Counted from the first letter of the stretch, positions 9,901 through 18,179 are shown. The stretch is DNA of 64,000 bases from CAYOHG01 sp964465125 (GCA_964465125.1 CAYXIO010000003.1:1-64000); one strand, 5' to 3'. Program-made: numbers and translations. The notes: a model not told the origin generated them from the sequence alone.

Positions 9901-10124
9901 GAAGCGGCGTCGGCGGCGCGCGGAGGGTCGGCAACTTCCTGCGGACCGAGCGATGGCAAACCGAGCGGCACGATGAACCAGAGCAGGACCAGCACCCAGA
10001 GTGCGTGGCGGGTCGCCGGGCGGCACGGCACGGTTCGGCAGACCAGCGCCACCAGCACCGCGAGCGGGATCACGGCCCAGGCGTTGCGCCAAAGCAGCGA
10101 GAGCGGAATCTCGGCCCACTCCAT
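6996..10124 (-). CDS. BlaR1/MecR1-like M56 sensor metallopeptidase with a long C-terminal extension
   Basis: 1042 residues. ATG at 10122-10124 follows GGGGAG; an in-frame GTG three codons earlier overlaps that site. N-terminal membrane helices (about 10-60) precede a long Pro/Ala-rich loop, then a helix (VWLAGGVLVLLVSAARIAW). The M56 zinc motif HELAH is at 419-423, followed by RRIHEEADLCCDAW, which holds the third zinc ligand region. Another helix near 500 leads to about 500 further residues: Pro-rich linkers, a Gln/Glu/Arg coiled coil and a Glu/Asp-rich tail. M56 proteins cleave a repressor in response to envelope signals. The BlaI-type gene directly upstream supports this. No penicillin-binding sensor domain and no beta-lactamase gene are visible, so the signal is unknown. 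Confidence 0.85.
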   Translation of the reverse strand: MEWAEIPLSLLWRNAWAVIPLAVLVALVCRTVPCRPATRHALWVLVLLWFIVPLGLPSLGPQEVADPPRAADAASAIRASAGALDTTDAPDSAGSAAPLLTSEPVWMPVREPGVESQLSAPAACDVQGPSVSSAAAGALEIADALPRFFISAGAAPGTRAAGDPSPQAHAPGSNLHPEPRASTTLPPTARSGGMIDREAVAWESGPIRLAVPLRERDSHETPTELGSPCDLLPPPRSADGRVIGSVVAAPAPEDGSDSQSTELARLELLASLAPVPEADPAPPRAEAPAAAFLGVNLAPESWWRGWVLGMVQIRDRLACLPVIPAWVWLAGGVLVLLVSAARIAWFGRVIAKARIAPREIRSEVQRIARRAGLVRAPTTLLTSARVSPMVWCVGRPRLILPLPLWSTLDRVGRRAILCHELAHIRRGDTWLCWLEIGISALFWWHPLVWWVRRRIHEEADLCCDAWVTWLLPRGRRAYAEALLQASRFTCDAGSSPAAAVGVTSAGAKGIARRLTMVMTQSVRPRASWTGLALAGVVALAGWTALPAWSAPGGDAPPAVVVLPTPQPCPPGQATTPSAIVAPVVMLDPVTAGDTVQVPVLALPADEGYRLDLVPSISGSHLGTAVLASAMQNPPHDDLEERLSRLERELAALAAELRERHTSPIAGGGTGRGVWVVPNPAPQAPQPPQPPQPARGRRAPRAPEAPRAGVFMEPDGGMTLRAPSITIAVPDDDEGDEGQVVVRSYRLAEGKLDALYELMVRSDVPIPVGKGEGSIEVHATPPQHRTIEAFIRLIDPHGKPGEPSGRANPPGTIRSYILGDAEAPLADAARFFGSAGEYATAEALAGARPQLAALRAAVAELRAQSNSLREQGEDLRSRARGSGEDASQPLERYIRQLERTAQRLERQAESLEQQAEELRERSGRSHEDAEPSDDDDDDEDARSRLDTLPAAVLAMTTGVTAASGAAENSANLVAMLAAAGAASNTAYLADLLSDPAALAGFFAAKKAVRTTRGDNDNSADDDDGFDDVDAPEWLEQPSPSTRF

Positions 10125-10180
10125 GACCGCCACTCCCCGAATCCAGGGAAGACTCGTAGCCGCAATACCCGACGAGACGC

Positions 10181-10576
10181 TCAGGAGCGCTCGCCCCCTT
10201 CGAGTTTCCCGATCAGACGCTGGAGTTCATCCAACTCCGCTGCCGTCAGCTTCTGCGTCTTGACGAGCTGAAGCACAAGCGGGCCGGCGGCGCCGTCGAA
10301 CAACTGGTTCAGCAGGGTGCGAATGCGCGTTCGACTGAGCCGCTCGCGCGTGATCAGCGGTCGGTAGACATAGGCCTGCCCGCTGCGATCGCTGCGGACG
10401 AAGCCCTTCTGCTCGAGCCGCGTCAGAACCGTCTGCACGGTGGTATAGGCCACGCGCCGGCCGCGGGCGTGAAGCCGCTCCAGCACGCGGCGCACCGGGG
10501 CCGGCGATTCCTCCCACAGCTCGCGGAGCATCTCCAGCTCCGCCGCCCCCAGATCATGTCGACTGCCACCCGGCAT
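10181..10576 (-). CDS. BlaI/MecI/CopY-family transcriptional repressor
   Basis: 131 residues from ATG 10574-10576; a GTG at 10609 in frame is a less likely start because family members begin just before the LGAAELEMLRELW helix. The winged-helix segment is clear (VRRVLERLHARGRRVAYTTV, LTRLEQKGFVRSDRSGQAYV), followed by a C-terminal dimerisation helix pair. It is 56 bp upstream of the M56 protease, the standard repressor-sensor pair in which the protease cuts the repressor. An imperfect dyad over its own promoter suggests autorepression. The regulon beyond this operon cannot be read from the window. Confidence 0.9.
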   Translation of the reverse strand: MPGGSRHDLGAAELEMLRELWEESPAPVRRVLERLHARGRRVAYTTVQTVLTRLEQKGFVRSDRSGQAYVYRPLITRERLSRTRIRTLLNQLFDGAAGPLVLQLVKTQKLTAAELDELQRLIGKLEGGERS

Positions 10577-10630
10577 ACTGGTACCCGCGAAGACTCCGCG
10601 CGGTCGCACTCTCCTACAGCCGTCGGAGGA

Positions 10631-10658
10631 AGTCTACTATAATTGTCGGAGAAGTCAA
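10631..10658 (-). promoter_or_regulatory. Candidate promoter and operator of the BlaI-M56 operon
   Basis: Read on the minus strand, TTGACT (10653-10658) is separated by 16 bases from TAGACT (10631-10636), a plausible sigma-70-type promoter. Between and overlapping them is an imperfect dyad at 10634-10651, CTCCGACAATTATAGTAG, in which six of nine base pairs match. BlaI/MecI operators are dyads of this size with ACA/TGT or CTAC/GTAG arms. Binding here would block the -10 box. Assignment rests on position and partial symmetry only. Confidence 0.45.
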
Positions 10659-10857
10659 CCGCTTTTTTCCGCGCGCCAGGTGCGTTCGACGCGGTCGCGA
10701 GCCATGAGGCGATGGGCCCGCGGGCGGGTGTGGGCACTTTGCGCTTCCCCGCACGCGGCCGGACGACAATACTTGCGTGGCACGGCATCAAGCCATGCCA
10801 GGCCGCGCCCGGACGGTCGCTTCGCACGTTTCGAATCTCAAACGCCTGGGAGAGAAC

Positions 10858-12075
10858 ATGTTGCTGAGAAGTTGGATGACCACCGCGACCCTGCTTCTGA
10901 TCGGTACGCTCTCGTTCGGCTGCATGACCGCCCGGGAGGCGGCCAGCAACGGGCTTCCCACGGACGCTGTCGCAGAAGCGCCCGGCGGAACGGACAACGG
11001 CGGCGCGGCGCAGGACCCCGGAACGGTAACCGTCGGCGGTGGAGACAGCGTCTCCGTCGGCGGAAGCGGCGCTGACGGCGGAGGCGGACTCGCCGGCGGC
11101 GGCAGCGGCGGCGCTACAGGCGGCTCATCCGGAACCGCGACCGCCGCAAAACCCATCTTCCCCGACTCCATCGCCATCGACATCTCCGACCTGCCCGACG
11201 AGAAGGAAGGCGGCACACCCAAGTCGCTCTCCAACGCCCAAAGCCTCGACTACTTCACCTATCGTCGCACGATTCTCGCCTCGACCGCGATCGTGAACGC
11301 GTTTCATCGCCTGGCCGACCGCTCGCTCCTGCTTGCCAACGAGATCACCGACGACATGGCCAGCCCGGACGACTCGCAGGTCCAGGGCGTGCTCTTCGAC
11401 CAGGGCCGGCAGGTGCTGTACAAGGCTGATTTCTCACCGTTCGACTTCGACGGCGACGGCGCCGCCGACGGCAGCGGCCGCGTGGACACCGTGCCGGTCG
11501 CCGTACGAATCTGGACCGACCGCGGGCAGGGCTTCGAGCGCTTCAAGTGCGCCCTGATCACCAGCCTGCCGACCGACAGTCATCTCGGCGCCGGCGAGAT
11601 GGTCACGCACCCGAACGCGGCGATCGAGGAAGCCGCGGACACGTTGCAGTGGTACGTGCAGTGGGACCGGACGGGCGACACGCATCGCTGGAACGAAGCC
11701 TACATCACCGGGCGAGCGCGCGACGACTACTCGGTCGAAAAGGCCGTTCATCGCGTCGACGCCGCGCTGGACGCCAACGGCGTGTTCGAGAAGACCGTCC
11801 GTTCGAACGCGACCTTCCTGCAAAGCCCGCTGAGCTACGACACGTACGCCTTCTCGGCGCTGTTCCGCGCCAGCGCCGGCCTCGCGCTGCTGTCGGCAGA
11901 GACGACCGGCGACTTCCAGGTCAGCTTCTCGAACATCTGCGTGGACCTGCTCCAACAGCAGGTGTCCGAGGGCGCTTGCGACGACCTCGACCCGACGTAC
12001 ATGAACTTCCTGCCGACGCCCAGCGGAGAGGAAACCGCCTTTCCGGCGGATTTCCCTGAGCAGCCGACGTTCTGA
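10858..12075 (+). CDS. Lipoprotein of unknown function with Gly-rich linker
   Basis: 405 residues. ATG at 10858 follows GGGAGAG, and the product begins with a lipoprotein signal (LLLIGTLSFGC, lipid-attachment Cys22). Residues about 45-100 are a Gly/Ser/Ala-rich flexible linker. The remainder looks globular, with an Asp-rich stretch FDFDGDGAADGSG that could bind calcium like an EF-hand loop. I recognise no family. It is probably anchored at the outer membrane. It stands alone, with the divergent BlaI operon upstream and a strong hairpin downstream, so it is likely monocistronic. The promoter is not obvious in the 250 bp upstream; a TATAAT at 10638-10643 is 220 bp away and overlaps the BlaI operator. 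Confidence 0.8.
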   Translation: MLLRSWMTTATLLLIGTLSFGCMTAREAASNGLPTDAVAEAPGGTDNGGAAQDPGTVTVGGGDSVSVGGSGADGGGGLAGGGSGGATGGSSGTATAAKPIFPDSIAIDISDLPDEKEGGTPKSLSNAQSLDYFTYRRTILASTAIVNAFHRLADRSLLLANEITDDMASPDDSQVQGVLFDQGRQVLYKADFSPFDFDGDGAADGSGRVDTVPVAVRIWTDRGQGFERFKCALITSLPTDSHLGAGEMVTHPNAAIEEAADTLQWYVQWDRTGDTHRWNEAYITGRARDDYSVEKAVHRVDAALDANGVFEKTVRSNATFLQSPLSYDTYAFSALFRASAGLALLSAETTGDFQVSFSNICVDLLQQQVSEGACDDLDPTYMNFLPTPSGEETAFPADFPEQPTF

Positions 12076-12109
12076 CGCCGGCGAACCGGATCACCTCTGT
12101 TCCTAGCCC

Positions 12110-12142
12110 GACCGGGGCCGTGTTTTGGACGCGGCTCCGGTC
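12110..12142 (+). terminator. Strong hairpin after the lipoprotein gene
   Basis: A 13-bp stem (12110-12122 with 12130-12142, two G-U pairs) closes the loop TTTTGGA, 35 bp after the stop codon of the lipoprotein gene. No U-tract follows, as is common in GC-rich genomes, so it may terminate weakly or protect the 3' end. Confidence 0.5.
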
Positions 12143-12307
12143 CATTGCCTCCTTGCGAACGGCTCAGCTCGGCACTCCTTTTCGTCGAACCCGTAGACCG
12201 ACAGCACGCCCCGCTCGCGCGCCTCGACCGTTTTGACCGCGCGTAGCCGCAACCGCTAGCATCCGCCTTTTGCGATTGCTCGGATGAACGCAACCAGGAG
12301 TGCGCCC

Positions 12308-14101
12308 GTGTCCCTGCCGTACAACCGTCGAACCTGCTACTGCGGGCAGGTCCATGAAAAGATGATCGGCCGGTCGGTGCTGCTGTGCGGCTGGGTGGCG
12401 ACGCGGCGTGATCACGGCGGCATGGTCTTCATTGACCTGCGCGACCGCGAAGGCATCGTCCAGTTGCGTTTCAATCCCGAGACGGATCCGCGCGCGCACG
12501 AGGTCGCCGGCCGGCTGCGCAGCGAGTTCTGCATCGCCGTTCGCGGGGAGGTGATTCCGCGGCCGGCCGGGCTGGAAAACCCGAACCTCGCTAGCGGCAA
12601 GGTCGAAATCAGCGTGCACGAGATCGACCTGCTCAGCACCTCCGAGACGCCGCGCTTCCCGATCGAGGACGACATCAGGACCAACGAGGAGCTGCGGCTG
12701 GAATACCGCTTCCTCGACCTGCGCCGCAGCGTGATGCAGAAGTCGCTGATTTCGCGGCACCGCTCGGTGAAGATCATCCGCGATTACTTCAACGAGCAGG
12801 GCTTCGTCGAGATCGAGACGCCCTTCCTCACCAAGAGCACGCCCGAGGGGGCGCGCGATTTTCTCGTCCCCTCGCGCAAGCACCCCGGCGAGTTCTACGC
12901 GCTGCCGCAGTCGCCACAGCTCTTCAAGCAGCTCCTGATGATCAGCGGCTTCGACCGCTACATGCAGATTGTCCGCTGCTTCCGCGACGAGGACAGCCGC
13001 AAGGACCGCCAGCCCGAGTTCACGCAGCTCGACGTCGAAATGTCGTTCGTGCAGATGGACGACGTGATGAGCGTCGCCGAGGGCTATCTCGTGCGGGTGT
13101 GGAAGGAGATGATGGGCGTTGAGCTGCCGCGCCCGTTCCCGCGCATGACCTACGCGCAGGCGATGGCCGAGTATGGCATCGACCGGCCGGACACGCGCTA
13201 CGACCTGCGCATCCGCGACGTCACCGAAATCGCCCGCAAGACGGAATTCAAGATCTTCAGCGGGGCCGCGTGCGTGCGCTGCATTCGCGTGTCCGGCGGC
13301 GCGGAAACTCCGCAGAGCGAAATCGAAAAGTCCGACACCAGCCTGCTTGCGATCCTCAAAGGCATCGGCGCGGGCGGGCTGCCTTACGTCAAGATCGAGG
13401 CGGTCGGCGGACGGCCGTCGTTCAAGACCGGCGTGGCGAAGTTCTTCTCGCCCGAGCGGACCGCCGAGCTTTGTGCCGCGACCGCCGCGCAGCCCGGCGA
13501 CGCGATCTTCTTCGCGGCCGACTCGGTCGACAACGTGTGCAAGTTCCTGGCCCGGCTGCGCGAAGAGGTCGCCCGGCGGCGGAACCTGATCCCCGCCGAC
13601 AAGTGGAACATGCTCTGGGTCGTCGATTTCCCTCTGCTCGAGTATCACCCCGACGACGGCCGCTATTACGCCGTCCATCACCCGTTCACCGCGCCGATGG
13701 ACGAGGACGTGCACCTGCTCGAAAGCGATCCGCTCAAGACCCGCGCCAAGGCCTACGACGTGGTGGTCAACGGCGTGGAGCTGGCCGGCGGCAGCATCCG
13801 TATTCACCGCTCCGACGTGCAGAGCCAGGTCTTCAAGCTGCTCGGCCTCAGCCCCCAGGAGGCCGAGCTCAAGTTCGGCTTCCTGCTCAAGGCCCTGCGG
13901 CACGGCCCGCCGCCGCACGGCGGTTTCGCGATGGGCGTCGACCGGCTGGTGATGCTGCTGAACGGGCTGGACAGCCTGCTGGACACGTTCAGCTTCCCGA
14001 AGACGCAGGAGGCGTTCTGCCCGCTGACGCAGGCGCCCAGCCCGGTGGACGACAAGCAGCTCGCGGAGCTGTTCATCCGGACGGCGGTCCCAACTAGGTA
14101 G
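12308..14101 (+). CDS. aspS: Aspartyl-tRNA synthetase, bacterial type
   Basis: 597 residues. It attaches aspartate to tRNA-Asp in the cytoplasm. Start chosen at GTG 12308 because AGGAG ends seven bases before it and the protein then begins close to the conserved Cys-Gly-Gln-Val; an ATG eight codons earlier has no binding site. The order is an OB-fold anticodon domain (about 1-110), class II core with motif 2 FRDEDSRKDRQPEFTQLDVE from residue 225, the bacterial GAD insertion (about 290-410), and motif 3 GFAMGVDRLVML from 539. The length matches the bacterial family. Discriminating AspRS from non-discriminating Asp/Asn forms is not safe from sequence alone. Confidence 0.97.
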   Translation: MSLPYNRRTCYCGQVHEKMIGRSVLLCGWVATRRDHGGMVFIDLRDREGIVQLRFNPETDPRAHEVAGRLRSEFCIAVRGEVIPRPAGLENPNLASGKVEISVHEIDLLSTSETPRFPIEDDIRTNEELRLEYRFLDLRRSVMQKSLISRHRSVKIIRDYFNEQGFVEIETPFLTKSTPEGARDFLVPSRKHPGEFYALPQSPQLFKQLLMISGFDRYMQIVRCFRDEDSRKDRQPEFTQLDVEMSFVQMDDVMSVAEGYLVRVWKEMMGVELPRPFPRMTYAQAMAEYGIDRPDTRYDLRIRDVTEIARKTEFKIFSGAACVRCIRVSGGAETPQSEIEKSDTSLLAILKGIGAGGLPYVKIEAVGGRPSFKTGVAKFFSPERTAELCAATAAQPGDAIFFAADSVDNVCKFLARLREEVARRRNLIPADKWNMLWVVDFPLLEYHPDDGRYYAVHHPFTAPMDEDVHLLESDPLKTRAKAYDVVVNGVELAGGSIRIHRSDVQSQVFKLLGLSPQEAELKFGFLLKALRHGPPPHGGFAMGVDRLVMLLNGLDSLLDTFSFPKTQEAFCPLTQAPSPVDDKQLAELFIRTAVPTR

Positions 14102-14186
14102 GCGCGCGAGCGCCGCGACGAGGAATCTTGCATCGAACGCTGGTACGTGGCCGACGCGTCGTGCGCAAGGCGCTAGGGCGGAGCGC

Positions 14187-14867
14187 CTACGGCGCTGAAC
14201 CGCCGGCGTCGCCGCCCAGCTCGGAGCGCTTCCACGAAGCGCGCCCGATCGAGGCGAGGTATTCCTCGGTCTTGAGCAGGACGCCGAGAAATTCGCCGCC
14301 GCTGATGAGGTTCCACTCGCTGCTGGCCCGGGCGATGCCGTGGTAGACCAGCTCGCGCCAGGCGTAGCGTCCCAGGCCTGTGAGCTGCCAGTTCAGGCCG
14401 CTGTTCAACTCGCCCGCGCGGCAGACGAGGTAGCCCACCGCGGCGCGGTCCAGCGGCTCGTCCGCCGACAGTTCCCACCATGAGCCGGCGATCTTCCCAT
14501 CCGCCAGCACCCGGCTCAGCTCGTCGAAATCACCGGTGAACGGCTCGCCTTTCCAGAGCACGTAGGCGGCGCGGTATCCGGGCTCGGCGAGCAGAATCGG
14601 CTGCTCGGCGATGTAGATCAGCAGGTCGGCATTGCCGCGCGGGACGTCCGGCGCGGCCGCGGCCGACGCGCCGATCGCGGCGGCGTCGTCCGCGCCGGCC
14701 GTGGCGGCGACGGGCGCGGAGGTGGCTCGATCCGGCGCGGCGCAGGCGCCCGCGAACAGCAGCAACGCTGCGGCAGCGCTCGCCAGCGCGAAGCAGCCCA
14801 TGGCGTGAGCGACCGGCCGGGTCAGCGGCGGAATCGCGGGGGGCATCGTCGCATCGCCAGGCGACAT
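14187..14867 (-). CDS. Small lipoprotein of unknown function, coupled to the barrel gene
   Basis: 226 residues. The start ATG (14865-14867) directly follows the stop codon of the upstream barrel gene, giving TGAATG translational coupling. A later ATG (14846) is possible. The N-terminus holds a lipoprotein-like signal ending LLLFAGAC, then an Ala-rich linker. The folded part from about residue 75 (DLLIYIAEQPILLAEPGYRA) contains several Trp/Tyr and no family I recognise. Coupling suggests it acts with the outer-membrane barrel, for example as an assembly or plug partner (inference). Confidence 0.8.
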   Translation of the reverse strand: MSPGDATMPPAIPPLTRPVAHAMGCFALASAAAALLLFAGACAAPDRATSAPVAATAGADDAAAIGASAAAAPDVPRGNADLLIYIAEQPILLAEPGYRAAYVLWKGEPFTGDFDELSRVLADGKIAGSWWELSADEPLDRAAVGYLVCRAGELNSGLNWQLTGLGRYAWRELVYHGIARASSEWNLISGGEFLGVLLKTEEYLASIGRASWKRSELGGDAGGSAP

Positions 14868-16316
14868 TCAGAAACTCCAGGTCAATCCGGTGAACAGGAA
14901 GCTGCGCTCGTCCGTGTTGCTGAACGCATCGCCGGGGAAGAACAACCCCCAGCGAAGGGTCCAGGCGAGATCGCTCGCGATGCGCCAGTTCACGAAGTAA
15001 TCCATCTCCCAGCCGACGTATCCGGAGAACTCGTCCGCAGTGGTGTCGCTGATCGCGCCGCTGGACTGATGCTTCTGGTAGAGGAACCAGTTGGTTCCCA
15101 ACTCCAGGTCGCGCAGCAGCTCGACCGACTCAGCCGGCCGCAGCGAGCCGCCGGCGCGCCAGACGTGGAGGTTCGACAGGCTCGGGGCGGCGGAGATGCC
15201 CGTGTCGCGATACCCGAAGCCGATGAAAGAAGTATCCCGCCGATCGCCCTGATTGCCGCCCGCGGCGCCCGTAGCGTTGAAGATGCGGTGGCCGTCGCCG
15301 CTGGCGAACATGTATTCGACCGCGGCGCGCGGCCGGGAGGGCACGTCCCAGAGATATTCGAGTCCGGCGTTGAGCCCCCAGGCGTCGACGCGGTCGCGGC
15401 TGCGGAAGTCGCCGTCGCCGTAGCTCAGGCCGCTCTCGTAGACCGCCTCGAACCAGTAGCTGAGGTTGTGAGCCAGCTCGCCGCGCGAGCCCGCGCCAAC
15501 ATACGACGAGTCGTAGGCGTAGTTCTGAAGCCAGTCCTTGGGGCGCTCGTCGGTGTGATCGTCGTTCCAGATGGCGTACGCGAACGGCGCGTGCGCGTCG
15601 AAGCCGGCGTAGCCGACCTGCACGCCATAGATGTTCCTGTCGCTGTGGCTGTCGACCGGGCCGCTGCGGTCGAGGTTGGGTGTGCTGGCGATGGTCTTGC
15701 CGATCAGGCCCGTGACGCGCCAGTCGTAGAGCGAGAGCGTGCCCTGGACGGCGTCAAGCGGCAGGTCGAAGGCGTAGCCGGTGCCGAAAATCACGTCCTG
15801 CCGGCCGACGCGAATCTGCCCCTGGATCGGATCGGAGGGCTGCGTGAGCCGCAGGGCCTTGCCCACGTCCATCTGGTAGAAGCCGCGGTCGAGGTTGGGC
15901 CCGATCCAGTCCTGCTGGCGGGTGAACTCGTCGGCGGGGTTGTAATACTCGAAGCGCAGCCGCATGCGCGCGAAGAACTCGTGGGCTCCGTGTTCGATCC
16001 CCAGCCGCGTCCAGAGCGCCATGCCGGGCCGCTGAAGCACGCGCTGCGACTGAATGCCGTCGTCGAAGTGGAACGTGTAGTACTCGATCCAGCCGCCCCA
16101 CTGCCAATCGAGCATGGAATCGAGCGGGTTGTAGCGCTCACGCCTGGCGCGCAGCTCGTTGTCGACGGCGCGCTGCCGCTGGAGAACGGCCTGGCTGCGA
16201 TCGTCGGTCGCGCCGCGCTGCTGAGCACGGGTCGTGGCCGCCGGGAGCAGCAGCAGGGCCAACGCCGCGAGCACCGACCACGATGTTCGTCTGGAACTTG
16301 CGCGAGTTGCCGCCAC
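14868..16316 (-). CDS. Outer-membrane beta-barrel protein, alginate-export-like
   Basis: 482 residues. GTG at 16314-16316 is preceded by AAGGAG at ten bases and gives a textbook signal peptide (SWSVLAALALLLLPAATTRA, cleavage before QQ). An upstream ATG at 16511 would add 65 unlikely residues. The mature part has many short amphipathic strands with alternating aromatics (WIEYYTFHFDD, MRLRFEYYNPADEF, WEMDYFVNWRI) and ends in a terminal Phe (LTWSF), the barrel-assembly signature. The pattern is closest to the alginate-export/AlgE-like 18-strand porins. Substrate is unknown, and no alginate genes are nearby. Confidence 0.82.
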   Translation of the reverse strand: MAATRASSRRTSWSVLAALALLLLPAATTRAQQRGATDDRSQAVLQRQRAVDNELRARRERYNPLDSMLDWQWGGWIEYYTFHFDDGIQSQRVLQRPGMALWTRLGIEHGAHEFFARMRLRFEYYNPADEFTRQQDWIGPNLDRGFYQMDVGKALRLTQPSDPIQGQIRVGRQDVIFGTGYAFDLPLDAVQGTLSLYDWRVTGLIGKTIASTPNLDRSGPVDSHSDRNIYGVQVGYAGFDAHAPFAYAIWNDDHTDERPKDWLQNYAYDSSYVGAGSRGELAHNLSYWFEAVYESGLSYGDGDFRSRDRVDAWGLNAGLEYLWDVPSRPRAAVEYMFASGDGHRIFNATGAAGGNQGDRRDTSFIGFGYRDTGISAAPSLSNLHVWRAGGSLRPAESVELLRDLELGTNWFLYQKHQSSGAISDTTADEFSGYVGWEMDYFVNWRIASDLAWTLRWGLFFPGDAFSNTDERSFLFTGLTWSF

Positions 16317-16537
16317 CGTCGGATCGCTCCTTGACCCGCTTTCGTCGTTTGGGCGGCGCGGACCATCGAAACCGCAAGTCGCGGAGCGAAACCCCGAGAC
16401 CACCGCGCCGACTCCGAATTCGGGAGACCGCAAACCGAGCCCGGAGGCTACCCTGCCCGGTAGAATGGGAGCAGAGACGCGGCCTGTCAATCGAGGCACC
16501 CCGGGGTGCACGGTCAGGCGCGGCCCGGGAGTCGCTC

Positions 16538-17149
16538 GTGGCGCACGAGATTGAGGTCAAGCTACGAGTCGCCGACCTCGTCGCGGTCCGCGACGCGCTG
16601 CGCCGGGTGGGTGCGCGGGCGCTGGGCACCGTGCTCGAACGAAACACGCTTTTTGACACCCCGGATCGACGCCTGTTTCGCGAGGATCGCGGCCTGCGCG
16701 TGCGAAGCTGCGAGCCGCTGGACGAGTATCCCGCCCCGCCGGACACGTTGACCAGCAAGGGTCCGCGCGTCTCGACACCGGGTGACGGAAGCGCCGCCGG
16801 ATCGCCGCACTGCGCTGACGCCAAGACCCGCGAGGAGTTTGAGGTTGCTGTCGACCGCGGCGCTTGTGCGGCGCGAATCCTGGAGCAGGTCGGCTTTCGA
16901 GCGAGCGTGATCTTCGAGAAACGCCGTGAGGGGTGGAGCTGCGACGATTGCCTTGTAACACTGGACCAACTGCCGCGGCTCGGCTGCTTCGTCGAGATTG
17001 AAGGCCCCTCAACGGAGCGCATCGCGCGGGTGCGCTCCGCGCTGGGCCTCTCGAGCGCCGAGGCCGTCGCTGCGACCTACGTCCGGCTCGTGGCGGAGTT
17101 GGTGCCGAAAGACCGGGACGGCTGCCACGTGCTGCGGTTCACGTCTTGA
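16538..17149 (+). CDS. CYTH-domain protein (class IV adenylate cyclase / triphosphatase family)
   Basis: 203 residues. GTG at 16538 follows GGGAG at six bases, and the next residues carry the family signature ExExK (HEIEVKLRV). Later charged strand residues of the triphosphate tunnel are present (RLFREDRGLRVR, TREEFEVAVD, FEKRREGW, CFVEIEGPS). Members hydrolyse or cyclise triphosphate compounds: cyclic AMP, thiamine triphosphate or inorganic triphosphate. CyaB-type proteins look most similar (inference). It diverges from the barrel gene across 221 bp. A following lipoprotein is probably transcribed separately. The substrate cannot be assigned. Confidence 0.88.
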   Translation: MAHEIEVKLRVADLVAVRDALRRVGARALGTVLERNTLFDTPDRRLFREDRGLRVRSCEPLDEYPAPPDTLTSKGPRVSTPGDGSAAGSPHCADAKTREEFEVAVDRGACAARILEQVGFRASVIFEKRREGWSCDDCLVTLDQLPRLGCFVEIEGPSTERIARVRSALGLSSAEAVAATYVRLVAELVPKDRDGCHVLRFTS

Positions 17150-17252
17150 GCGGATCATGGGGGCGAGCGGCGTTCGTGCCGGCTTGTCGGCGCAGCTATA
17201 CTTCACACGAACAGGCGGGGGAATCCGCCGACCGGCAGGCAAGGGGAGCATG

Positions 17253-18179
17253 ATGCGATTTCGCGCGCTGGTTCTCGGACTTCTTTCGGTCTCGCTTCTG
17301 CTGGCGGGGTGTCCAACCGAGGCGCCCGGCGACAATACGAACGCCAACGACAATCAGGACGGAAATCAGAACGTCAACCAGAACGACAACGCCAATCAGA
17401 ACACGAACGAGAACCAGAACGAGAACGAGAACTCGAATGACAACGGGGACGGCTCCGACGGCCTGACCGTCCGGATCGAGCTGCGCGGACTAAGCGGGAA
17501 TGAGACGCGCATGCGCGCGTATGTGTTGGTCGCAGACGACTCGATCACGCGCGACGAAGCCGCCTCGAACGCCGATCTGACGCAGGTGGAAAGCTTCGAG
17601 GAAAGCTCCTCGAATCACACGATTGCGGTGGCTTCAGGACAGACCGTCACGATTATCGCGTACGAGTTCGGCGGGCTATCGAGCGCGCTCAGCGCGACGC
17701 AGGCGGCCGATGCGGATTACACGACGGTCCCCAGCTTCGCGCACGAGTTTGTTTCTTTCTCGGGGGATGTCGAGAGCATTCCCGAGGCCGGCGTCTGCGT
17801 GCTGAGCAACCTCCAGGAAGACAAGACGGTGCGAGTAAACTACGAGCGGATGCGCTCGGTACTGCTGGAGGGACTCGGCTCCGGGGAAATCGAGGTGCAG
17901 GTGGATGCGCCCGACGTGCTCTACGTGCCCGCGGTCGCCAACCCCGTCAACGGAACCTCCACCTTCCAGTTCGATCGGGCCGGCGGCGACGCTCCCGGCG
18001 TGCACATTGCGTACCTGAAGTCCGGCGCCACGATCCGCTATGCAGCGCATAACGCATCCGGACAGGGGACGTTCATGACCTGGGGCGGCGATTGCAGCGC
18101 CGCCGGCTCGAATACGAGCTGCACGTTGACGTTCGGCGCTTCGAACCTGGTGCCGACGGTGGAGTTTACGACGCCGTAG
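17253..18179 (+). CDS. Asn-rich-linker lipoprotein of unknown function
   Basis: 308 residues; two adjacent ATGs (17250, 17253) follow AAGGGGAG, and the second has better spacing. Lipobox VSLLLAGC is followed by about 45 residues made almost only of Asn, Asp, Gln, Glu and Gly. Such polar linkers after the lipid-attached Cys are common in planctomycete lipoproteins and presumably lift the domain off the membrane. The globular part (about 70-308) has beta-rich segments and three or four Cys near the C-terminus (GGDCSAAGSNTSCTL) that may form a disulfide. No family is recognised. A TATACT box at 17197-17202 may be its -10 element. Confidence 0.85.
   Translation: MRFRALVLGLLSVSLLLAGCPTEAPGDNTNANDNQDGNQNVNQNDNANQNTNENQNENENSNDNGDGSDGLTVRIELRGLSGNETRMRAYVLVADDSITRDEAASNADLTQVESFEESSSNHTIAVASGQTVTIIAYEFGGLSSALSATQAADADYTTVPSFAHEFVSFSGDVESIPEAGVCVLSNLQEDKTVRVNYERMRSVLLEGLGSGEIEVQVDAPDVLYVPAVANPVNGTSTFQFDRAGGDAPGVHIAYLKSGATIRYAAHNASGQGTFMTWGGDCSAAGSNTSCTLTFGASNLVPTVEFTTP
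17331..17444 (+). repeat. Degenerate AAY-rich coding repeat (Asn-rich linker)
   Basis: Imperfect tandem repetition of AACGAGAACCAGAAC-like units inside the lipoprotein gene. Its local base composition is unlike the surrounding GC-rich DNA because Asn codons dominate. It is likely to vary in length by slippage between related strains. Confidence 0.7.

Noticed and set aside
12164..13918. Minus-strand frame of 584 codons
   Set aside because: It is the complement of aspS; no start signal and no family resemblance.
17331..17444. Tandem repeat as a CRISPR or satellite
   Set aside because: Units are short, degenerate and in frame within a lipoprotein gene; they encode an Asn-rich linker.
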